DNA of 64,000 nucleotides from Salinispora arenicola. GTDB taxonomy: Bacteria > Actinomycetota > Actinomycetes > Mycobacteriales > Micromonosporaceae. Position numbers and translations under genes: made by a program. The notes beneath the pieces were generated by a model that had not been told where the DNA came from, ran no database searches, and was given only the letters and a program-made list of their open reading frames with translations. Numbering within the stretch: position 1 is the first letter of the stretch; each line of letters opens with the position of its first letter. The stretch is from positions 186,001-250,000 of the forward strand of contig NZ_VFOL01000001.1 in NCBI RefSeq assembly GCF_006716065.1, read 5' to 3'. This document shows positions 36,821 through 45,864 of this stretch, piece after piece.

Positions 36821-37572
36821 GGGCCGAGGCAACGGGCTGGCTGATCGCCCTGCGCGACACCACGGGCTCCACCTGGGACGACGCGTGCTGCCGCGCCGAC
36901 CTCTCCCCGGAGGAGGAACGGCGAGCCGAGCGGTTCCTGCGTGCCGCGGCGGCCGTCACCTACGTCCGGGGCCGTTCCGCGGTCCGCAGGGTACTCGGTC
37001 ACGTGCTGGGCGAGCCGCCTTCGCAGGTGCGGATCGCCGCCGCGCCGCACGGCGGGCCTATCCTTCCGGATCACCCGGACCGACGGGTCAGCTGGTCGAC
37101 GACAGCCGGGGTGCTGCTGGTCGCGGTGAGCCGGAACGCCCGGATCGGCGTCGACGTCGAGGTGCTCCGCCCCGTCGGGTCGCCCGCCGAGGTGCTAGGG
37201 ACCTTCTACCCGGACGTGGACACGCTGGGCGAGTTCCGTGAGTCGGAGACGTTCTTCTCCGCCTGGACGCTGCTCGAGGCGGCGGTCAAGGCGACCGGGC
37301 GCGGTCTGGCGCGGGGCGCACGCCAGGTCCGACTGCACCGGCCCCCCGACACCAACCGGTGTGCCCTCGCCGAGATCCGCGACGCCGACGAGATGGCGTG
37401 GTCCGGTCGTACCGACCGCTTCCCGGTGCCCGGATCGTCCGCCGAGGTGATGACGGCCTTCGTGACCAGCGGCACCTGCGTCCCGTTGTGGCTACACACC
37501 TGGCGGATGCCGACCGTCGCGGGTTCCCCGGCAGGCGACGTCGCGCAGCCCGGACCCGGAGTCGTCTCGTGA
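36817..37572 (+). CDS. 4'-phosphopantetheinyl transferase
   Basis: Sfp-type PPTase, 251 residues, that converts apo carrier proteins to the active form. Motifs: RGRSAVRRVLG, RNARIGVDVEV (metal-binding Asp) and FFSAWTLLEAAVKATGRGL (the WxxxEAxxKxxGxG signature). It overlaps the preceding gene by four bases. The C-terminal 40 residues are Pro/Gly-rich and extend beyond the core fold. It presumably activates the two carrier proteins of the cluster (43700 and 55334). A dedicated PPTase supports the reading that this is one self-contained pathway. Confidence 0.93.
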   Translation: MRAEATGWLIALRDTTGSTWDDACCRADLSPEEERRAERFLRAAAAVTYVRGRSAVRRVLGHVLGEPPSQVRIAAAPHGGPILPDHPDRRVSWSTTAGVLLVAVSRNARIGVDVEVLRPVGSPAEVLGTFYPDVDTLGEFRESETFFSAWTLLEAAVKATGRGLARGARQVRLHRPPDTNRCALAEIRDADEMAWSGRTDRFPVPGSSAEVMTAFVTSGTCVPLWLHTWRMPTVAGSPAGDVAQPGPGVVS

Positions 37573-37634
37573 GCGACCGGACTGGCCCGCCTGCCACCAG
37601 TGACCCAACGGCCACCTGCACGAAAGGAGACAAG

Positions 37635-39101
37635 TTGTCCGCAACGGAGAACACCCGGCCGGCCGGCACCGACTCGGGGTTGCTGTCCCCGGTCTGGGCC
37701 GGCACCCCGGTCGAAGCTGTCACCTCGGACGAGGCGTGGCTGGCGGCGATGGTCGAGTTCGAGGCCGCGCTGGCCACCGCCCAGGCACGTCTCGGCGCGG
37801 TCCCGGACGGTACGGCCGCCGCGATCCGCGCGGCCGGCGAGAGCGGTCGGCTGGACCTGGTGGAGTTGGCCCGGCTCGGTCGGGAGGCCGCCAACCCGGT
37901 CGTCGGCTTCGTCAAGCACCTCACTGGACTGGTCGCCAGCACCGCCCCGGAAGCGGCCGGGCACGTGCACGCCGGAAGCACCAGTCAGGACGTCCTGGAC
38001 TCTGCGGCCATGCTGGTCGCCACCCGCGCGCTGTGCCTCGTCCGAGACGACCTGGCGCGCATCCGGACCGCCCTCACGGAACTCGCCCGGGACCACCGCG
38101 GCACGGCGGCCGTCGCCCGCACCCTGACCCAGCACGCGGTCCCCACCACGTTCGGAACCAAGGCGGCCACCTGGCTCACCCTGATCTGCGACGCTCACGA
38201 GCGGGTGGACGCCCTGCTGCGCCAGGGACTGCCGGTGTCGATGGGCGGGGCGGCCGGCACACTCGCGGCCTACCACGACCATCTGACCGCCGCCGGCGTG
38301 GCCGACGACCATCCCGAGCTTCGGCTGGCCACACTGGTCGCGGACGAGTTGGGCCTCGCCCGGCCGACACTGCCCTGGCATGCCGCCCGTACTCCGATCG
38401 CCGATCTGGCCGCCGTGCTGAACTTCGTGGGCGGCGCGCTCGGCAAGTTCGCCGCGGACGTGCTCGTCCTGTCGCGCACCGAGATCGCCGAGGTGGCCGA
38501 GCCCGCCGCGGTGGGCCGCGGGCAGTCCTCGGCGATGCCGCAGAAGCGCAACCCGGTGCTGAGCGTCCTGGTCGCGACGGCCGCCAGGCAGATCCCGGTG
38601 TACGCGCTGGTGCTGGGCCAGTCGATGGTGGCCGAGGACGAGCGGTCCTCGGGAGCCTGGCACGCGGAGTGGCAGCCACTTCGGGAGTGCCTGCGGCTGG
38701 CTGCCGGCGCGAGCCACACCGCAGCCGAACTGGCGCAGGGTGTGGTCGTGGCGACCGAACGAATCCGCGTGAACCTGTCCCTGACCGGGAGCAGTCTGGT
38801 TGCCGAGCGGTTGTCCGTGGCGCTCGGTCAGGAGTTGGGCCGCCAGCGGGCCAAGGAGGCGGTGACCCGCGCGGTTCGGGACACCGAGCTGGGAATGCCC
38901 GCGGCCGATGCCCTGCGGCATGCCCTCAACGAGGCCGGGCTTGTCGACGGACGGTCCGCGTGCCTCGACTCGCTCGCAGAACTTCTCGATCCGGAGGGCT
39001 ACCTCGGGGCCGCCGCGCCCCTGGTCGACCGTGCCGTGCACCGCGCCCACACGGCAGCCACCCCCCTCACCCCGTCACAGGAACCGGAGGCGAAACAATG
39101 A
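37635..39101 (+). CDS. Fumarase/ASL-superfamily lyase, probable nitrosuccinate lyase (CreD-like)
   Basis: A 488-residue lyase of the class II fumarase/3-carboxymuconate cycloisomerase group. VHAGSTSQDV (about 111-120) and the signature SSAMPQKRNP (about 298-307) are clear. No protocatechuate genes surround it. CreD-type nitrosuccinate lyases, which release nitrite and fumarate, belong to this group and are often annotated as cycloisomerases. A CreE-like flavoprotein is encoded at 44014, which supports that role. TTG 37635 follows AAAGGAG at good spacing; a GTG at 37569 overlapping the PPTase stop would add 22 residues. The lyase family is certain and the nitrosuccinate role is inferred from context. 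Confidence 0.85.
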   Translation: MSATENTRPAGTDSGLLSPVWAGTPVEAVTSDEAWLAAMVEFEAALATAQARLGAVPDGTAAAIRAAGESGRLDLVELARLGREAANPVVGFVKHLTGLVASTAPEAAGHVHAGSTSQDVLDSAAMLVATRALCLVRDDLARIRTALTELARDHRGTAAVARTLTQHAVPTTFGTKAATWLTLICDAHERVDALLRQGLPVSMGGAAGTLAAYHDHLTAAGVADDHPELRLATLVADELGLARPTLPWHAARTPIADLAAVLNFVGGALGKFAADVLVLSRTEIAEVAEPAAVGRGQSSAMPQKRNPVLSVLVATAARQIPVYALVLGQSMVAEDERSSGAWHAEWQPLRECLRLAAGASHTAAELAQGVVVATERIRVNLSLTGSSLVAERLSVALGQELGRQRAKEAVTRAVRDTELGMPAADALRHALNEAGLVDGRSACLDSLAELLDPEGYLGAAAPLVDRAVHRAHTAATPLTPSQEPEAKQ

Positions 39102-40768
39102 TGATCAACGAGCAACTCCGCCGGGCGATTCTCGACGACCGGGCGCTCGGTGCGGGCAATGTGCTGCACCGGCTCACCCGCTACGGTCGGTCCCTGGAGG
39201 GGCAGGTGTTGTGGCTCGACGGCACCTGGCGCGATCCCGCCGGCAACCACCCCGAGGTACTCACCCTCGGCGAACTGCACGAGACCGTGGCGACCTACGC
39301 CGGGTTCTACCGGCGCAACGGCGTACGGGCCAAGGACGCGGTCGCCATCGTGACCACGTCGATCACCGACTTCGCGCTGAACCTGATGGCGCTCACCAGC
39401 ATCGGTGCGATCGCGTCCCTGGTGAACGCCAACATGCCGGTGGAGACCCGGCGCGAGTACATCCGCCGTCAGCGGGTCGTGGGCATCATGACGCGCGAGC
39501 CCTGGCACAAGGAGCTACAGAGCCACCTGCGGGACGACGTTCCGCCGTTGTTCGTGGCGCTGCAGGCCGAGATCACCCCCGAGGACCGGGCGCACCGTCC
39601 CGAGAACTACCCGTTCCGACACGCCCCGAACGACCCCATTCTCATCTCCCACTCCTCCGGCACCACAGGCATCCCGAAGTCGGCGTTCCACACCCACACG
39701 ACGCTGTTCCACGGGGCCCTGAGCCGGTTGTCGGATGGCTTGGACTGCAGCACCCGTTCACGGCTGCTGGCGCTGCCGGGACACCACGTATCGGCGATGT
39801 CGAACACACTGTTGGGCCTGTTGCTGGGCGCACCAGTGATCCACTTCACCGATCCGAGCGGCAAGGGCGTGCTGGACGGGATCGAGAAGTTCCGCCCGAC
39901 CATCGTGTTCGGGTTCACGCACACGTTCATGGAGATGGCGGGCGAGGACCTGACCGACCGCGATCTGTCCTGCGTCGAGGGGTTCTACGCCTCCGGTGAC
40001 GCCGCCCACGTGGTGCACATCAGACGGCTCCTGGAAAAGGGCCAACATCCGGTGACCGGCCGCGACCTGAAACCGAAGCTGGCTCCGGGTGCGATCTTCC
40101 TCGACATCTTCGGCTCGACCGAGATGGGCTACGTCCTGTTCGACTACGTCCACCGCCCGGGCGCCCCGAGCATGGGTCGCTGTATCGGTCGTCCGATGCG
40201 CTTCGCCGAGGCCGCAGCGCTCTCCGAGGACGGCGAGGTCCTGCCACCCGGCGCGGTGGGCCGACTCGGTGTGCGATCCCAGTCACTGACGCCGGGCTTC
40301 TGGAACGACAACGTGCGCTGGCACCAGCAGTGGCTCGGGGGCTACTTCCTGACCGGTGACCTGGTGTACCGGGACGCCGGCAACAACTTCTACCACCTCG
40401 ATCGCACCAGTGACGCCATCCGTACCTCCGAGGGGTTCGTCTACAGCGCGTACACCGAGGAGCTGCTGCTCAGCGAGTACGAGGAGATCCGTGACTGCAC
40501 CATCGTCGGGCTGGCCGCCGAGGAGGTTCGGTTCGGCTGGGAGGACGAGGGCGTCGCGGAGACGTACGTCCTGCTGGAACTCGCCGATGGGGTGACGGCC
40601 CCGGAGGATCCGACGTCCTGGGTGAACGCGGCGCTGACCAGGCACGGCTTACCCGCGGTGGCGGGCGCCGTGCTCGTCCCGGAGGACACGATTCCCGTGG
40701 GCATCACCGGCAAGGTCCTCAAGCGGATCCTGCGCGAACAGGCCAGGACGCTGGTCGCTGGTCGCTGA
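39098..40768 (+). CDS. ANL-superfamily adenylating enzyme (candidate nitrite-activating ligase)
   Basis: A 556-residue AMP-forming ligase. The P-loop reads SHSSGTTGIPKS, then FGSTEMGYVLFDY, TGDLVYRDAGNNFYHLDRTSD and the C-terminal GITGKVLKR with the catalytic Lys. Overall layout is that of fatty-acid or aryl CoA ligases. It is coupled to the CreD-like lyase (stop and start overlap, GGAGG upstream). In cremeomycin (CreM) and, as I recall, triacsin (Tri17) pathways an ANL enzyme next to the lyase uses ATP and nitrite to form N-N bonds. The same role is proposed here. An ordinary acyl-CoA/ACP ligase for the chain is the alternative. Confidence 0.85.
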   Translation: MMINEQLRRAILDDRALGAGNVLHRLTRYGRSLEGQVLWLDGTWRDPAGNHPEVLTLGELHETVATYAGFYRRNGVRAKDAVAIVTTSITDFALNLMALTSIGAIASLVNANMPVETRREYIRRQRVVGIMTREPWHKELQSHLRDDVPPLFVALQAEITPEDRAHRPENYPFRHAPNDPILISHSSGTTGIPKSAFHTHTTLFHGALSRLSDGLDCSTRSRLLALPGHHVSAMSNTLLGLLLGAPVIHFTDPSGKGVLDGIEKFRPTIVFGFTHTFMEMAGEDLTDRDLSCVEGFYASGDAAHVVHIRRLLEKGQHPVTGRDLKPKLAPGAIFLDIFGSTEMGYVLFDYVHRPGAPSMGRCIGRPMRFAEAAALSEDGEVLPPGAVGRLGVRSQSLTPGFWNDNVRWHQQWLGGYFLTGDLVYRDAGNNFYHLDRTSDAIRTSEGFVYSAYTEELLLSEYEEIRDCTIVGLAAEEVRFGWEDEGVAETYVLLELADGVTAPEDPTSWVNAALTRHGLPAVAGAVLVPEDTIPVGITGKVLKRILREQARTLVAGR

Positions 40769-40836
40769 CCGCGTTCACTACCCGCCCGGTTGGGCGGCAC
40801 GGGGCGCCCACCCGGTCCGGGAAAGGAGATTCAAAC

Positions 40837-42342
40837 ATGAGCACCCACTACGACGTGATCGTCATCGGTAGCGGGCTCGGCGGCCTCGCCGCAGCCACCA
40901 CCCTGCAGCGTGGGGGCAGACGAACGTTGCTGTTGGAACGGCACAGCGTTCCCGGCGGCGCGGCCACCTCCTTCGTACGAGGCCGCTTCGAATTCGAGGT
41001 ATCGCTGCACCAGCTGGGCGGCATGGGCGGGCACGGTCCCCTGAAGGCGGTGCTGGACGAGCTGGACGTGACGCGCCGATTGGAGTGGCTGGAAGACCGT
41101 GATCTGTGCCGCACGTTCGTGCCGGGTGAGGTCGATGTCCGGCTGCCCCACGACTGGACGGGTCTGGCGGACGTGCTGGACGGCCTCAGCCCCGGCAACC
41201 GGCCACAGATCGTGCGATTCCTGGAAATCGTCCGGGAGACCGGGCTGTGGCAGCTGACCGCGCGGGTCAACCTGCACCGGATTCCGGAACAGCTGGAGTG
41301 GCTGAAGACCCTTCCCGACGTGCGCCGTTACGCACTGCGGACCTTCCGTGAGGTGCTGGACGAGTTCTTCACCGACGAACGGCTGAAGCTCGTGTTGTCC
41401 TCGTACTGGAGCTACAACGGCCAGCTTCCGCACCGAATCGCCTTCGTGGACATGGCCCGACTCCTGACGCTGTACGTGGAGACCAGGCCGTACCAGGTCG
41501 TCGGCGGCGGTCAGGCGCTCTCCTCCGCGCTCGTGGAGTCCTTCGAGGAGGCCGGGGGCGAGCTGCGACTGAACACCAACGTCGTACAGATTCTCACCCA
41601 CGGGGGATCCGCGGTGGGAGTGCGGTTGGAAAACGGTGACACGGTCGGCGCCAAGCTGGTGGTCTCCAACGCTCCGTCGACGACGACGTACACCCGGCTG
41701 TTGGACGACCCGGGGGTGGTACCCGCCTATGTTCTGCAGGGTCTGCGTGCCCGGCGGCCCGGGGCGTCGGCATCGTGCCTGTTCCTCGGAGTGGACGCGT
41801 CGCCGAAGGAGTTGGGCTTCACCGCGGCGACGACGTTCCTCTCCGCCAGTCTGGACGAGCAGTCGGTGCTGCGTGGGGCCTACTCCCTGACCGAGCCCTG
41901 CCCATTCCTGATCGTCACCTGCTACGACGTGCAGCCGACCGGTTTCGCCCCCAAGGGCTGCACCCAGGTTGTGCTCTCCGCGATCCAGTACGCCGAGCCG
42001 TGGGAATCGCTGGCGCCGGAGGACTACGCCGCGGCAAAGGCCTCCTACGCGGAGTCCCAACTGGACCTGGCGGAGACCCTCGTACCCGGCCTCCGGGACG
42101 CGATCGAGGAGGCCGAGCTGGCCACACCGCTGACGTTCAAGCGCTACACCAACCAGCCCGGCGGCGCCATCTACGGCTTCGACCAGGACATCACCGACAG
42201 CTGGCTGTTCCACGACGAGGACCTCAAGCAGAACGTGCCGGGCCTGCTGCTGACCAGCAACTGGACGACGGCCGGCGGTTACAACTCCAACCTCGTGACA
42301 GCTTCCCGGCGCTGCCAGGGGCTGCTCGCCATGGGCCAGTGA
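40837..42342 (+). CDS. Phytoene-desaturase-like FAD oxidoreductase, copy B
   Basis: A 501-residue close paralogue of the protein at 24126, sharing long identical blocks (VPGGAATSFVRGRFEFEV, LHQLGGMG, AIYGFDQDITDSWLF). It starts MSTHYDVIVIGSGLGGLAAATTL and ends TAGGYNSNLVTASRRCQGL. AAAGGAG lies at a good distance before the ATG. A ferredoxin-reductase gene follows 22 bases downstream, again as in copy A. Two copies in one cluster suggest two related redox steps on one scaffold. The family includes desaturases, isomerases and ketone-forming enzymes, so the exact reaction is open. Confidence 0.87.
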   Translation: MSTHYDVIVIGSGLGGLAAATTLQRGGRRTLLLERHSVPGGAATSFVRGRFEFEVSLHQLGGMGGHGPLKAVLDELDVTRRLEWLEDRDLCRTFVPGEVDVRLPHDWTGLADVLDGLSPGNRPQIVRFLEIVRETGLWQLTARVNLHRIPEQLEWLKTLPDVRRYALRTFREVLDEFFTDERLKLVLSSYWSYNGQLPHRIAFVDMARLLTLYVETRPYQVVGGGQALSSALVESFEEAGGELRLNTNVVQILTHGGSAVGVRLENGDTVGAKLVVSNAPSTTTYTRLLDDPGVVPAYVLQGLRARRPGASASCLFLGVDASPKELGFTAATTFLSASLDEQSVLRGAYSLTEPCPFLIVTCYDVQPTGFAPKGCTQVVLSAIQYAEPWESLAPEDYAAAKASYAESQLDLAETLVPGLRDAIEEAELATPLTFKRYTNQPGGAIYGFDQDITDSWLFHDEDLKQNVPGLLLTSNWTTAGGYNSNLVTASRRCQGLLAMGQ

Positions 42343-42364
42343 CTTCGAGAGAGCGGAGTGGGAC

Positions 42365-43558
42365 ATGACAGACCCGCCATACACCCCCTCGGTCAATCCG
42401 TTGGCCCGTCTGCTTGAAGGAGTGGACGGCGTCGTCGAACGGCTCAAGGCGCACGCGGCGAATCAGGCGGCGCACCGGGCCGACGCGCGGGCCGAGGTCG
42501 AGCCCTACCATCCGAGGAAGCTCGAGCTGACGGTGACGGAGTTGATCGATGAGACGTCGACAACGAAGACCCTGCGGCTGCGACGCGCCGCCGGTGGGAG
42601 CCTTCCGCCGTTCCGCGCCGGGCAGTACCTCAGCCTGGACGTTCAGGTCGGTGACATCCACACCAACCGGGCTTTTTCCATTTCGTCCAGCCCGACCCGA
42701 CGTGACCACTACGACCTGACCGTGCGCCGACTACCCGGCGGTCTGGTCAGCAACTATCTGCTGGACGAGGTATCCATCGGTGACCGCTTCACCAGCGGCG
42801 GGCCGATGGGCACGTTCACCCACGATCCGCTGTTCCACGGTGACGACCTGGTGTTCCTCGCCGGTGGTTCCGGGGTGGCGCCAGCGATGAGCATGATCCG
42901 CGAGATCGTCGAGTTGGGCCTGCCACGCCGGATGACACTGCTCTACGGCTCCCGGCGCTCGGACGACATCATCTTCCAGAACGAACTCGAGGCGATCGAG
43001 CGGCAGCACCCAAACATCGTGGTCCACCACATTCTGGCCCAGGCCGACCCCGGCTGGACCGGCGCGGTGAAGCCACTCAACGCCCCGCTCATCGTCAAGC
43101 TTGCCGCACCGTTGGCCGGACGTATGACCTACGTGTGCGGGCCCGCGTACAAGTACCCGTATCTCGTCGGGGAGCTGGAGTCGCTCGGGCTGCCCGGTCG
43201 ACGCATCCGGATGGAGGCCAACTACGTCGCCAAGTCGCCGCCGGACACCCCCGACTGGCCGAGCGGCGTCGATCCCACAGGTGCGGTCACGGTCAGCGTG
43301 CGGGGAGGTAAGAGTTTCCAGATGCCCCGCGGTCGGGAGCTGATCTACGCACTGGAGGAGAACGGCATGCCACCGGCGGCGTCCTGCCGCTCCGGCGAAT
43401 GCGGGGACTGCCGGGTCAAGGTCTGCTCCGGCGAGGTCGTCCACGCCGAGGAGGCCCGGCTACGCACGAGCGACCGGAGGTTCGGCTACGCGCATTCCTG
43501 CGTCGCCTATCCCCTGACCGACATCGAAGTCGACTTCCAGCCCGGTAACTATTTCTAG
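42365..43558 (+). CDS. Ferredoxin-NAD(P) reductase with 2Fe-2S domain, copy B
   Basis: A 397-residue paralogue of the protein at 25646. FAD motif RAFSISSSPTRRDHYDLTVRR, NAD motif FLAGGSGVAPAMSMIRE, then CGPAYKYPY. The C-terminal ferredoxin domain has CRSGECGDC with a distal Cys in AHSCVAYP. The segment between the reductase and ferredoxin parts (ANYVAKSPPDTPDW) is longer than in simple reductases. It should supply electrons to the flavoprotein directly before it. A 141-base gap separates it from the following ACP gene, the largest gap in this part of the operon. Confidence 0.9.
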   Translation: MTDPPYTPSVNPLARLLEGVDGVVERLKAHAANQAAHRADARAEVEPYHPRKLELTVTELIDETSTTKTLRLRRAAGGSLPPFRAGQYLSLDVQVGDIHTNRAFSISSSPTRRDHYDLTVRRLPGGLVSNYLLDEVSIGDRFTSGGPMGTFTHDPLFHGDDLVFLAGGSGVAPAMSMIREIVELGLPRRMTLLYGSRRSDDIIFQNELEAIERQHPNIVVHHILAQADPGWTGAVKPLNAPLIVKLAAPLAGRMTYVCGPAYKYPYLVGELESLGLPGRRIRMEANYVAKSPPDTPDWPSGVDPTGAVTVSVRGGKSFQMPRGRELIYALEENGMPPAASCRSGECGDCRVKVCSGEVVHAEEARLRTSDRRFGYAHSCVAYPLTDIEVDFQPGNYF

Positions 43559-43699
43559 GAGCGAACCCGGAACAAAGGGAACCGCTCGTCAACCATCCCA
43601 CCCGCCACCACCACTACCCTTCCCACTTTCTCACCTGTCCTGACCCATTCCCGAGACGCTCCCGCGCGCCCAAAAACCCTTGATCAGGGAGGTACAACC

Positions 43700-43948
43700 A
43701 TGTCCACTGACCTGCGAGAGTTCGTCGTTTCCGCGCTCCGTGACATGAAGTTCGATGTGGAATCGGCGACCGACGAAACCCCACTGGGCGACGGTGGACT
43801 CGAATTAGAGTCACTCTCTTTGGCCGAACTCGTCATGCAGCTCGACAAATTCGGCGTCGAATTCTCGGACGAGGAGATGGAGAAGCTGACCGACCTGAAC
43901 CTCGGTGAGTTCACGGAAGAGGTAAATCGTCGCGCCGAAACGAAATAG
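43700..43948 (+). CDS. Acyl carrier protein 1
   Basis: An acidic 82-residue carrier protein. The phosphopantetheine site is Ser38 in LELESLSLAEL, with Glu in place of the usual Asp of the DSL motif. The helix after it (LVMQLDKFGVEFSDEEMEKL) fits the ACP fold. GGGAGG precedes the ATG. It lies in the middle of the nitrite and redox genes and differs strongly from the second carrier (55334). I expect it to carry the growing polyketide chain, with the other carrying hydrazinoacetate. Confidence 0.9.
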   Translation: MSTDLREFVVSALRDMKFDVESATDETPLGDGGLELESLSLAELVMQLDKFGVEFSDEEMEKLTDLNLGEFTEEVNRRAETK

Positions 43949-44013
43949 CCGTCGCCATGACCGCTTCCTGGCGCTCGGTGCGTTCGCGCACGCCGGACAA
44001 AGGAGATGTGACC

Positions 44014-45864
44014 TTGCCGCAGCCGATCCGTGCGATGTGCGTCGTGGGAGCCGGACCACGCGGACTCGCTGTCCTCGAGCGGTTGAGTGCCAATCACCCC
44101 GACGGGCGCCGGCTGCTGGTCCACGTCGTGGACCCCTACCCACCGGGGCCCGGCCGAACCTGGCGCACCACACAGTCCTCCCACCTGCTCATGAACACGG
44201 TGACCTCCCAGGTCAGCCAGTTCACCGACGACAGTGTCCACTGTTCCGGCCCGATCCGGCCGGGTCCGAGCCTGCACGAGTGGCTGCACCGTTCCCCCAT
44301 GCCCGCGGGCCGGGCCTGGCCCGGCCCGGAACGGCTCGGCCCCGACGAGTACCCGTCCCGCGTCCAGTACGGCCACTACCTGACGTGGGTGTTCGAGGAC
44401 CTTGTCGCGAACGCCCCCGAGGGCCTGCGCTTCGTCGTCCACCGGGCGACGGCGGTGGCACTGGACGACGAGGCGGACGGCCAGTGCGTCACCCTGGACG
44501 AGGACACCCGGATCACCGGCCTGGACGCCGTGGTGCTGGCGCTCGGGCACGGAGCCAACGAGCCGACCGAGGAGGAGCGGCGGTTCACCACGTACGCGTG
44601 CCGCAACGGGTTGCGCTACCTACCGCCGGGCAATCCCGCCGACGCCGACTTCGACGGCATCGGCCCCGGGGAGACCGTCGCCGTCCGGGGGCTCGGGCTG
44701 GCCTTCTTCGACGTGCTGTCCCTGCTCACCGAGGGCCGGGGAGGCAAGTTCGTCAACTCCCCGGAGGGTCTGCAGTACCTCCCCTCCGGGCAGGAGCCGA
44801 TCCTGTACGCCGGATCCCGGCGCGGAGTGCCGCACCACGCCCGCGGGGAGAACCAGAAAGGACCGGCGGGCCGGCACGAACCGCTGTTCCTGACCCTGGA
44901 GGCGGTTCAGCGCATCCGGAACACACCCGACGCGACATTCAAGCGGGACGTGTGGCCACTGCTGGACGCGGAGGTACGCGCGGTCCACCACCACGCCCTG
45001 GTGGCCCAGCGCACGGGACGGGCGACGGCCGACCGTTTCCTCACCGACCTGCTGGCGGCCCCCGCGGACGGTCGGGCGGACGTCCTGCGCGGATACGGTC
45101 TCACCGAGCGGGACGACTGGGACTGGCGAAGAGTCGAATGCCCGTGGGGCGAGCGGGCGTTCACCGACCGCGCGGACTTCAACCGGTGGCTGCTCGGCCA
45201 CCTACGCGACGACGTGCGGCAGGCCAGGAACGGCAATGTCGACGACCCGTTGAAGGCCGCCCTGGACGTCCTGCGCGACCTGCGCAACGAGGTACGACTC
45301 GCGATCGACCACTCGGGGATCACCGGCAGGTCGTACCGCGACGAGGTGGTGGCCTGGTTCAACCCGCTGAACGCCTACCTGTCCATCGGCCCGCCCCGGT
45401 CGCGGATCGAGGAGATGATCGCCCTGATCGAGGCTGGCGTGCTCCAGGTCGTCGGACCGCGTACCCAGGTCCGTGCGGCCCCCGGCGGTGAGGGCTTCCT
45501 GATCGGCTCCACCCACCTGGGGGGACCGGAGGTGCTGGCGACAACGCTGATCGAGGCACGCATCGCCGAGCCGGACCTACGCCGTAGCACGAATCCGCTG
45601 CTACGGCATCTGCTCGCAACCGGGCAGTGCCGGCCCTACCGGATCGCCGACGGGGACGACGACTACGAGAGCGGCGGCCTGGAGGTCACCGCCCGGCCCT
45701 ACCGCGTGATGGACGCGTCGGGCGTTCCCCACCCGAGGCGGTTCGCCTACGGGGTGCCGACCGAGTACGTGCACTGGGCCACCGCGGCGGGCATCCGCCC
45801 CAGCGTCGGCTCCGTGATCCTCGAGGACGCGGACGCCATCGCCCGCGCAACATCACCCTCATGA
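44014..45864 (+). CDS. FAD/NAD(P)-binding monooxygenase, probable CreE-like aspartate N-oxygenase
   Basis: A 616-residue flavoprotein of the NAD_binding_9 type. It begins RAMCVVGAGPRGLAVLERL (dinucleotide fold) and has the family stretches PGPGRTWRTTQSSHLLMNTV and VRGLGLAFFDVLSLLTEGRGG. The length and architecture match CreE/FzmM-type enzymes, which oxidise L-aspartate to nitrosuccinate. A CreD-like lyase lies upstream in the operon, completing the nitrite pathway. TTG 44014 follows AAAGGAG at eight-base spacing; ATG 43957 is in frame but has no ribosome site. It overlaps the acyl-CoA dehydrogenase gene by four bases. The flavoprotein class is clear; the aspartate substrate is inferred. Confidence 0.82.
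   Translation: MPQPIRAMCVVGAGPRGLAVLERLSANHPDGRRLLVHVVDPYPPGPGRTWRTTQSSHLLMNTVTSQVSQFTDDSVHCSGPIRPGPSLHEWLHRSPMPAGRAWPGPERLGPDEYPSRVQYGHYLTWVFEDLVANAPEGLRFVVHRATAVALDDEADGQCVTLDEDTRITGLDAVVLALGHGANEPTEEERRFTTYACRNGLRYLPPGNPADADFDGIGPGETVAVRGLGLAFFDVLSLLTEGRGGKFVNSPEGLQYLPSGQEPILYAGSRRGVPHHARGENQKGPAGRHEPLFLTLEAVQRIRNTPDATFKRDVWPLLDAEVRAVHHHALVAQRTGRATADRFLTDLLAAPADGRADVLRGYGLTERDDWDWRRVECPWGERAFTDRADFNRWLLGHLRDDVRQARNGNVDDPLKAALDVLRDLRNEVRLAIDHSGITGRSYRDEVVAWFNPLNAYLSIGPPRSRIEEMIALIEAGVLQVVGPRTQVRAAPGGEGFLIGSTHLGGPEVLATTLIEARIAEPDLRRSTNPLLRHLLATGQCRPYRIADGDDDYESGGLEVTARPYRVMDASGVPHPRRFAYGVPTEYVHWATAAGIRPSVGSVILEDADAIARATSPS

Noticed and set aside
37635..39101. Protocatechuate catabolism (pcaB)
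   Set aside because: No other pca genes nearby; PPTase and ANL ligase neighbours and the CreE-like partner point to nitrosuccinate lyase.
37736..40768. 1,010-residue plus-strand frame
   Set aside because: Only the part from 39098 is real (ANL ligase). The first 450 residues are an Arg-rich out-of-frame read of the lyase gene.
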